Assembly: GCA_015956445.1 (NCBI GenBank)
Contig: WIUZ02000001.1
Location: 3,844,001-3,908,000 of the forward strand
Length of the DNA: 64,000 nucleotides
Reading direction: 5' to 3'
Origin: Thelephora terrestris
Taxonomy: Eukaryota; Basidiomycota; Agaricomycetes; Thelephorales; Thelephoraceae
In this document: positions 57,505 to 64,000 of the stretch, in pieces
Numbering within the stretch: the stretch's first letter is position 1
Layout of the letters: each line of letters begins with the position of its first letter
The notes under the pieces: model-generated
The model's database searches: none
Told to the model about the DNA's origin: nothing
Seen by the model: only the letters and a program-made list of their open reading frames with translations
Made by a program: the position numbers and the translations under genes

Positions 57505-58451
57505 TCATATAGAGTCTAATGATTCGGTTTCCGAATCCGAGTCGCTGGTATCGCTGGAATTCGCCGACCTTGTCCAGTCAAACCCAAGACTATAAGAGGG
57601 ATCGTCCTCCCACGTGTCGAGTTCATCAAGGAGGGCCTTGCCCCAGTCGAAGGAATCGTGAAGCGAATGATCAGCAGGGCCATCGACGAACTTGATCAGG
57701 CTCTTGCCCACTGGCCGAATGAATCCATCTCCGACTGCGTTTTGAATGAGAGCTCGAATAGGGTCGAAAAATCCAAGGACGTTCGCAATGACAACGGCTT
57801 TGGATAGAGTCAGCATGTCACGAGGGGCGGAAGGAGAGTTGGATGAGTACGTTTTGAGTGGATTCCGACTTGTGTCCAAGCGGTGACCTCGAATACCTCC
57901 TCGAACGTACCGTACCCACCAGGAAGCCCAATGAAACCGCACGAACGTCGCGCCATCTCAACCTTGCGTTCATGCATGGAGTCCACGACGACCTGAATGA
58001 AAGTTAGCGAATATGACAATCGGTGTGTGATGGCCATCCGTACACATTCCATCTGGGAGCCAATTCAGTGAGAGGAGCGTCAGGAGAAAAAATATGTTTC
58101 TACCTTTTCCCTTGTATCTTCTCTTGAGTCGACGGGATGCGTCGATCCGTCAAGAGAGGTCTGCTCTCCTTCTCCTATTGCGAGTATCGCTTGAGGGATG
58201 ACGCCGACGACTTCGCCTCCCGCCTTCAGTGCAGCGCGCGACACGATTCCCATGATCCCTCTTACCCCACCTCCGTAGACAAGGGGCCGCTGTGCCACAG
58301 CCAGTGCTCTACCGAGCGCTATGGTGGTGATGTGAGAACCATGGCTCGAGTTAATTAAGACGAAGGAGGTAAACGCACAGTCGGCAGCTTTTCGGTAAGC
58401 GCTTTTCGTTCCGGGCGATGCGCCACAATAAACAGCTACGGCAGTGGTCAT
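57505..58451 (-). CDS. LOG-family phosphoribohydrolase, copy 2
   Basis: Four minus-strand exons (58451-58379, 58318-58104, 57992-57851, 57797-57505) encode about 240 aa. Exon sizes match copy 1 (73, 215, 142, 293 nt against 73, 221, 142, 293). Motifs are [56 protein letters not shown] and [17 protein letters not shown]. The acidic tail is conserved ([18 protein letters not shown]) and ends in a Ser/Asp/Glu-rich stretch. The role is as for copy 1. Intron 2 (58103-57993) has a normal GTAGAA donor. Both copies keep open frames and all motifs, so both look functional. An in-frame upstream extension exists, but the ATG at 58451 aligns with copy 1. Confidence 0.88.
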
Positions 58452-59860
58452 AGTTTTATGTGGGGATGTTCTGGGAAAAATCTGAGTAGGGCGATTCTGT
58501 GCGCCAGACGATGTGTGTAAAGGGGTGTTGACAGGTAGACTATGGAGGATTGGACGGTGCAGAGTCAGTGTCATAGACCCAAACGAGTCAAGACGCCTTA
58601 GTTGCACACTCACATGAGCAACACGGGTGTTGGTGGGGTAGGAGAGGCAAGCGTTGGGTGTTTAAGTGGAGATGGGAGATGTAGAGAGAGGATGTAGAAC
58701 GATAGTGAGTCTTAGGGGGGTCTTTTATACGATTCCTGGTCCCCATACTGAATGGACTGGATGCACTCAAGACCCTCACAAAGTCTGGTTTCGGCGTAGG
58801 TTCGGTTAATCGGTGACCTCGGATAACTTGGGTCGAGATCTGAGACCGCAGCAGGCCCGTTTAGGAAAGCTCTTTCCCAAATAGGTGGGAGTAGTAGTTT
58901 GCGTCACTCCCTTGTTTCAGACATCTGGATCAGTGACAACATTCGCGATACCGGTCACGGAACACCTCCGACGATCTCCTGAAAGACCCTTCTCATTTGT
59001 CCGCCGTTCCGACCGGATCTTCCCTGCACGTTAACAGTGCTTGAGCATCCCCTAGAAGCTCAATGTCCCCCCTCCATTCCCATACCATGGCCACTCGGAT
59101 GGCCGCCGGGGTTCCGCGAACTAACAGAACGGGTTACGTCGTTGACGATGTCTGAAACCAATCGTATTGTTCACATGTTCCTCCCATGCTAACAAGGATC
59201 GTTTTAGGAGGGAAAATTTCCAGGTTTCGAGCACGTCTAAACACGAGGTATGTAGCTGTTTGTCCTGATCCCCCTCCAAGTTTCCAACGGATCATTGCTC
59301 ATTGGGTGCTATAACCCTCTGTCGTGTTCAGCTGTGTGCACAAAGGACCCGACAGGGAATGGCATTAAACCCTCGTTCGTGAAGTGCATTATGTCCGTCG
59401 CCTGGTGGAAATATTACCCATCGCTCTTGGCGCCGTTGCGTAGCTGCAGCCGCTGCGAGTCTCAGGGTTCGTAGGCCATCAGGGAAGTTGTGACGCATCC
59501 TCCATGATGTCAGGGCCTGACGGATCACGGAACCCACCCTCATCATACCTCAGTATCAGGCACTTTTGGAGCGTCGATCCGTCAATCAACGGTGTGATTG
59601 ATCGATTGACCACGAGCATCGTACCTTTCCCCGCCCCTCCTTCTCCCTCCCACTTGCTCCGACAGGCCTGAGAAGCCCCGTTGCACATCCCACCTAAGCG
59701 CCGGCCCCGCCCGCCGCAGTCTCAAAGCGTGCCGCTCATGGGGAGGAACAACGATCGACACAGCTCTTGTAGCGATCTGCATGACGTCTTCGGATCGAGG
59801 GTTAAACCGTATTTCCATGACCAGCTGAAACAGGCACACCATACTCGGGAGTCGCTAGCT
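58452..59860. other. Upstream region of LOG copy 2
   Basis: Part of duplicated unit B. It resembles the upstream part of unit A but lacks the 976-bp insertion. No gene is supported. Confidence 0.45.
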
Positions 59861-60638
59861 GGTCATCCGGTCATCTCCGAGGCGTTCATGGATCACAACG
59901 TCCATTTCAATGTTGCAAGTAACTATCTTGACACCCCCAGGCGCCTCTTGATGTATACTAGGTTTATCTACAGTTTTTCAAACTGAAAAGTGGCTGAACT
60001 ACGTCAGTGTTATCTCCAATCGAAATCGGGCAGCTGAGTGACTATCCGCAAAGTCGCACATTGGACACGATTGACCCCGTGGCCTTCAGGCACCCTTCCG
60101 CCCGGTCGGCCCGTATCGAATCACGCAAAATTCCATCAAGAAAATCACAAGTCAGCTCCACCGTGCCACGAAATGGGAGGTACCTAGAGCCATGGTCGGA
60201 GCACTTCCCAGTATGACAGTCAGTTCCAAGCGCACTGAAAGTCGCAGAATCGCGGTCTGGCTGTCTGTTTTCCTCACTGACTTGTTCTGTATGAACCTGG
60301 AAGGGTGGACGATACTCGTGCTTGGAATAAGCCTCGATATCTTCGGCGACGCATGATGCAGAGCACGCCTATGACGTCGATTCCAGCCTTGGAAGTGCTT
60401 CTGACCCTAGATCCTCCTGATGTCGGCTATTGGAACCTCTCTACCAACAGTCACTTGCCCAGCAACCCATCCTCGCAACTTGTAACCCGACGCTTCGTTT
60501 TTCTCAAGAACCCCGCAGTAACCTCGATTTACATCTGCAGCCTTGGTACCATCAACACCCTCCACGATCCGCCGCCTTGCAGGAAAACTTGACCGTACTA
60601 CATAAAAAAGTGTTCCGGTTTGTTCCGGATGGGTTGTA
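59861..60638. other. Non-coding or decayed stretch
   Basis: Frames are short and stop-broken. A GAGTGACTATCCGCA sequence near 60034 resembles one end of the 168-bp miniature element, but no matching right end was found. Nothing else is recognised. Confidence 0.3.
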
Positions 60639-60641
60639 CCA

Positions 60642-61091
60642 GGTACAGTTGAAATTGTAATAATGCATACCGTCCGTTCCCTAGAAATTTCAATGCAGTT
60701 TCGGGTTTATGCACAACTAAGTTTGTGACATATTGTAACGCTGTGTGACAATACGCACAAAGCGTGACAGTGTTGCTTGTCCTGGCGCAGGCTTGCATCC
60801 TTCGGGGGCTGTTTGTTACGCTACTCTAAACTTGCGGCTGCTGTAAATCCCTTTCCACAAGCACCACAAGCTGAGTGGTGAAAATTACTTCAAAATAAAA
60901 CATTAGCCCCGTATTTTCCGATGCTGAAAATGCATAAATGGCAGGGGCAGTTCACCCCGGCGGTTATGCGTTATGCGTTATGCAATTTCAATATAAAATC
61001 ACACCGGACGAGCACCGTTCCCACCAAAACCTTATGCACTTTCAAAAATATGCATTTTCACCACATGCATTATAACATTTTCAACTGTACC
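60642..61091. mobile_element. Miniature inverted-repeat element, second family (450 bp)
   Basis: The left end (60642-60668) begins GGTACAGTTGAAATTG and finishes ATAATGCAT. The right end (61065-61091) is its inverted copy with two mismatches in 27 bp. CCA flanks both sides (60639-60641 and 61092-61094), consistent with a 3-bp target duplication. ATGCA and TTATGC words recur near both ends, including a triple GTTATGC run near 60963-60980. No coding sequence is present. Confidence 0.78.
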
Positions 61092-61114
61092 CCAAGTAAT
61101 GAATTGGAAATTCG

Positions 61115-61332
61115 ATGGATCTGCGCATGGCCGAGGGGATTCGGAACGCGAAAGTCTTCTACCAATTCAGAGCTCGAAGGAATTTTGGATGGCGATTTGA
61201 TATACCCGAGCTGACGATGACCTACATGGTTCTTGTTAAGTACATTGAGTTGCTTATCCAGAGAAGCTCGCGGCCGGAACTCATTCACTTGGTGGCAGAG
61301 CTGAAGGAAGTGAACCGCGGCGTCCCCGTGGG
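61115..61332 (+). CDS. Possible exon of an unrecognised gene
   Basis: An ATG at 61115 opens a frame reading MDLRMAEGIRNAKVFYQFRA, RRNFGWRFDIPELTMTYMVL and VKYIELLIQRSSRPELIHLV, then LKEVNRGVPVG followed by a good donor (GTGAGT at about 61333). The composition is protein-like (amphipathic helices) and the frame ends at a plausible splice site. I cannot place the next exon or name a family. It could be an orphan gene or a decayed transposon gene. Confidence 0.3.
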
Positions 61333-61769
61333 TGAGTCCACATTTTATATGCCAGACTCGGTCAAGATGTGGGCTCCGGCGCACTCAGGTTCACTTTCGA
61401 GAGAGGCCTCGTTACTACGTAACGCCTTGCCAAGTAACCTCTCGTGGAGGGTGCCGCTGGCATCACCCCTATTTTTTTTTCTGTGATAGAAGTTTCTGCT
61501 ACTGTGCTTCGCACACAAAAATAACCATCGTGACGATTTTCAAAACGTGCCACAGACTTCCGAGCGGCTCCATCGCTCTGGTGTATCGCTCAACGCGAGA
61601 CGATCTAGAACGCACTCTTATCGCCTATTTCTAGACGAAACGCGAGAATGTAAGCTCAGCTACAACGTTCTGCAGTCTATTAGATCTGTTGTATGATGTC
61701 ACCTACACACAGACCAGCCCTTGGGCGATTTCGTCATAGCCATCCCACTACAGTATCAATCACGTCGCC

Positions 61770-62444
61770 ATGGTGCACGACGAGAGATACAATGCACCAC
61801 CAAAAATACCACAGAAGGGCTTGCCTGAGGACGCAGAGGAAGGAGGATCCAATTCAGGAACACCGATCCGACCCCCACGGCGCCCCAAACCCGGGTTGGC
61901 CCAGCAGGCGAGCAGCCACGGCAAGACCGCCAATCCAGTCGTGGCCCGAAACCACGGCGCCGGTTCCAAAGCAGCTCGAAGGCAGTCTCACTTCTCCCCC
62001 CCCCCCACTCCCCCGAACACAATGCTGCCGCCACCAACCCCTTCCGCGGACAGCTAAAGGCGACCTCGCCTTCAGCCAACGCCCCTCGAGCAATCTAACC
62101 CAGCTGCTCCCAGCGGATCACGAAAGAAGCAGCCCAGCATCTCAGACGACCATTTCTGGAACGCCGTCCCGCAGTACATGGACTACCCTATCACAGGGGG
62201 AAGTAATATACGCAGCCCATGGATCATCCGGCGGCGGTTGACGAGCTATAGTTCAGTAGGGAGCACCTCGAAAATCACCCAAAGCGACCGCCGTGAAGAA
62301 GCCCGCATCTTTGCCGTCGATTCAGCGGACCCCACTGTTCCAGACTGTTCCTCACTGGTAGGAGCTTATACCCAATTCCCTCGTCGGACTAGCCCGATGT
62401 CGGGTAATTTTCAGAAGAGTTGGAAAGATGAAGAAGAGGAATAG
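61770..62444 (+). CDS. Possible orphan gene, Pro/basic-rich protein
   Basis: The frame from ATG 61770 meets a TAA at 62055-62057. If a 72-nt-range intron starting GTCTCA near 61987 and ending CTAAAG is removed, the frame continues in phase to a TAG at 62442-62444. It then reads MVHDERYNAPPKIPQKGLPE, TPIRPPRRPKPGLAQQ, SRKKQPSISDDHFWNAVPQY and MDYPITGGSN, ending in KSWKDEEEE. No family is recognised. Downstream (62625-62660) an Asp/Glu-coding GACGAA run may belong to a further exon. The protein-like composition and the phase-restoring intron are the only support. Confidence 0.3.
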
Positions 62445-63450
62445 AAGCTATCCGTTCCGTCGTCGCAAAGGGTACTTCGTTCGAATGCCACTAAGAATAA
62501 GGCGACGACGCCCTACCGATGTCTATCCATCCTCACAAGTCAAAGGACCATCTTTCCAATGCTAGTATAACTGATCGGTTTGACCCACCCCGGCTGCCAA
62601 TAGGCCACAAACTAAACCCGGATCTGATGACGACGAAGACGACGAAGACGACGAAGAGGAAGACGGTGGGGTATCAGACTCAGACTTAAATTCTCCCCCA
62701 CCTTCACACATTCTCAAGGGCCGCCGTGCTGCAGCAGAGAATTTGAATCGTGGAAATGGAAGAGGAGCCGACTGGTGATGTTATCGAGTGAGTACCCGTA
62801 AGACACTAAAAGTCTCTCTCTGTCGTCAGCCGGATTGTATTGGGCAATAAATCGAGGGTGACCGTCGGGCGGTGACCCCCGCCTCTCCAGCGGCTTCCTG
62901 GCATTCCAGCAATTGGCAATGCTTGACGAGGAGATCCAGAGTAGGATCGAGACCACCTCCTGCCACCTTTATCGATGTCGTCAGATCAAAGTAATGCAAC
63001 GCGTGGGCGGTAGAGAGCCGTCGCCGCCACGCCGGAAGTTCTCTCTGAGGGTATTGGAGAGGGGTTCAGCGACAGCATTCCCGACCTGCGGAGTGGTCGG
63101 GCGCTTGAAAGCTCCTTGATAAGGGTATGTATGGTCGTGTGTGCACCTTAGTGTTTAGTGCCTTACGGATGCTGTCGATCACCCTGATATGGTGCACGAA
63201 GAGAGATGGTGCACCCCCCAATATATCGGGCAGCACTTGTTTTCCCTCGTTATAAATATTCATCAGTATACTAGCCTATGTACGCACAGGATATATCGGA
63301 TCATTTTACCCTTTTCTCGTATATTTGGGGCTCCAGGAGTGAAAAGCATCACGAAATCCGCCCCATGATTCAACGTAGAATTTAACCTGATGGATTTTGT
63401 GAATTTCTATCCTTGTCCAAAGCCCCCGGCTCTCTGATAATGTATGCATT
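62445..63450. other. Unassigned stretch with an acidic-repeat tract
   Basis: It contains a GACGAA microsatellite-like tract (62625-62665) that would encode Asp/Glu runs, and scattered short frames. No gene or element can be supported. 63300-63450 is AT-rich and shows nothing recognisable. Confidence 0.3.
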
Positions 63451-63466
63451 CTGTTGGGCTTTTGCA

Positions 63467-63690
63467 GTTAGAGAGAAACAAGACAAAGATCAAACAAGTG
63501 GATGGTTTGAGCGTGGTGACAGTGGGCGATGAGAGCACCCTTTTCGGGAAGGATTGTTGAAACTCCGCTGGCAAACATCGAGTTGATTCGCTTGACCGGC
63601 AGCAAATCGGCATGTCTGAGTTTGAACGCGGCATTGATCCGGCCAAAATTCATCACGCTGATGCCACCATCTCCAGTTTCGACTTTGGAA
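63467..63690 (+). pseudogene. Stop-interrupted coding fragment
   Basis: After a CTTTTGCAG acceptor-like site (63459-63467) one frame reads LERNKTKIKQVDGLSVVTVG then DESTLFGKDC, meets TGA near 63557, and continues in the same frame as NSAGKHRVDSLDRQQIGMSE, FERGIDPAKIHHADATISSF, DFGS up to a GTAAGT donor (63689). Two coherent halves around one stop suggest a decayed exon, although a missed intron is possible. The family is not recognised. Confidence 0.3.
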
Positions 63691-64000
63691 GTAAGTAACT
63701 ACACCTCTCTTACTCCAGGTTCTGGGTTCTACTGTAGTCAGCCTTGGGTACACCCTTTCGACTCCTCAATTCCTCTACGTGATCGATAGCACCTTTTTCA
63801 CCCGATGCTCGCCGATCTCGATCATATCCATGTCCAGGAATGGAGGAATGGAACAAGCGGCCCCGATCTGACCGAGTGACCGGAAAGCAATAACGACCCG
63901 GACAGAAAACATGAGATTTATTGGAGCATGACTATTGTGATATATAGGTTGTAAAGCTACAGTGTTTGAGGTGATCTAACGGAGACGGTATTTCTAAGCT

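Larger units (their letters stand above)
53904..59860. repeat. Tandem segmental duplication carrying two LOG genes
   Basis: Unit A is about 53904-57352 and unit B about 57450-59860, in direct orientation. Both start at a shared ACCAGA...AGTAAGAAGG stretch and carry a LOG gene. They remain similar upstream: CGACGATGT.TGA.ACCAAT near 55698 and 59150; GAGTCTCA then TCAGGGCCTGACGGA near 56049 and 59510; ATCGAGGGTT.AACCG near 57284 and 59797. Without its insertion of about 976 bp, unit A is about 2.46 kb, close to the 2.41 kb of unit B. Confidence 0.8.

Noticed and set aside
60030-60060. Third copy of the 168-bp miniature element
   Set aside because: Only about 15 bp at one end resembles the terminal repeat (GAGTGACTATCCGCA); no opposite end or interior similarity was found.
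61693-62241. 182-codon frame starting at 61693
   Set aside because: It overlaps the spliced model at 61770 in another frame and its His/Arg/Pro-rich content looks like a shadow; neither is certain.

Overview
The window is nuclear DNA of a basidiomycete fungus, most likely an Agaricomycotina/Agaricomycetes species. It is split by very many short introns (mostly about 45-75 nt, typically GTRNGT...YAG), genes sit close together on both strands, and several gene types are typical of mushrooms and their relatives (a DUF6533-like seven-helix protein, a fungal CSL factor with a long disordered N-terminus, a Zn2Cys6 regulator with a fungal_trans region). I reconstructed exon chains by reading-frame continuity, splice signals and remembered family similarity; no alignment was run. 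Product names are family-level.

Positions 1-51.6 kb are an ordinary euchromatic housekeeping block: a partial membrane protein (1-839, -), SR140/U2SURP-like splicing factor, mitochondrial enoyl reductase, DUF6533-like protein, BZW/eIF5-mimic protein, Zn2Cys6 regulator (-), BRE1 E3 ligase, mitochondrial uS9 (-), CASP/COY1 golgin, TFIIH TFB1/p62 (-), PHOSPHO-type phosphatase, a cyanase-N-like mini-gene (-), ESA1/Tip60 acetyltransferase, a conserved membrane protein (-), a CSL/RBP-J factor (-), a hypothetical, YAK1 kinase, DBP7 helicase (-), MPDU1, an SDR (-), NKAP (-), KTI12 and a steryl-ester-hydrolase-type lipase. Many functions concern gene expression: splicing (SR140, NKAP), chromatin (BRE1, ESA1), transcription and repair (TFB1, CSL, Zn2Cys6), ribosome biogenesis and translation (DBP7, BZW, uS9m, KTI12). 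Several pairs are divergent with 56-215 bp between start codons; others are tail-to-tail.

Positions 51.6-64 kb are accessory in character. A 168-bp miniature inverted-repeat element lies at 51.6 kb and again, inverted and almost identical, at 56.4 kb. Two LOG-type (cytokinin-activating phosphoribohydrolase) genes occupy two adjacent direct copies of a segment of about 2.4 kb (about 53.9-57.35 and 57.45-59.86 kb). The first copy carries an insertion of about 976 bp bounded by 8-bp direct repeats, inside which the second miniature element is nested. A second miniature-element type (27-bp terminal inverted repeats) is at 60.64-61.09 kb. From there to the right edge I see only weak, probably decayed or orphan coding fragments.

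Main items for a second look: the LOG tandem duplication with its nested insertions; a recurrent GC-AG intron class (five of roughly 136 inferred introns), including one where the paralogous LOG gene keeps GT; the cyanase-like gene lacking the catalytic half; and the very compact divergent promoters. I found no CRISPR, no rRNA, no convincing tRNA and no clearly new multi-gene system.
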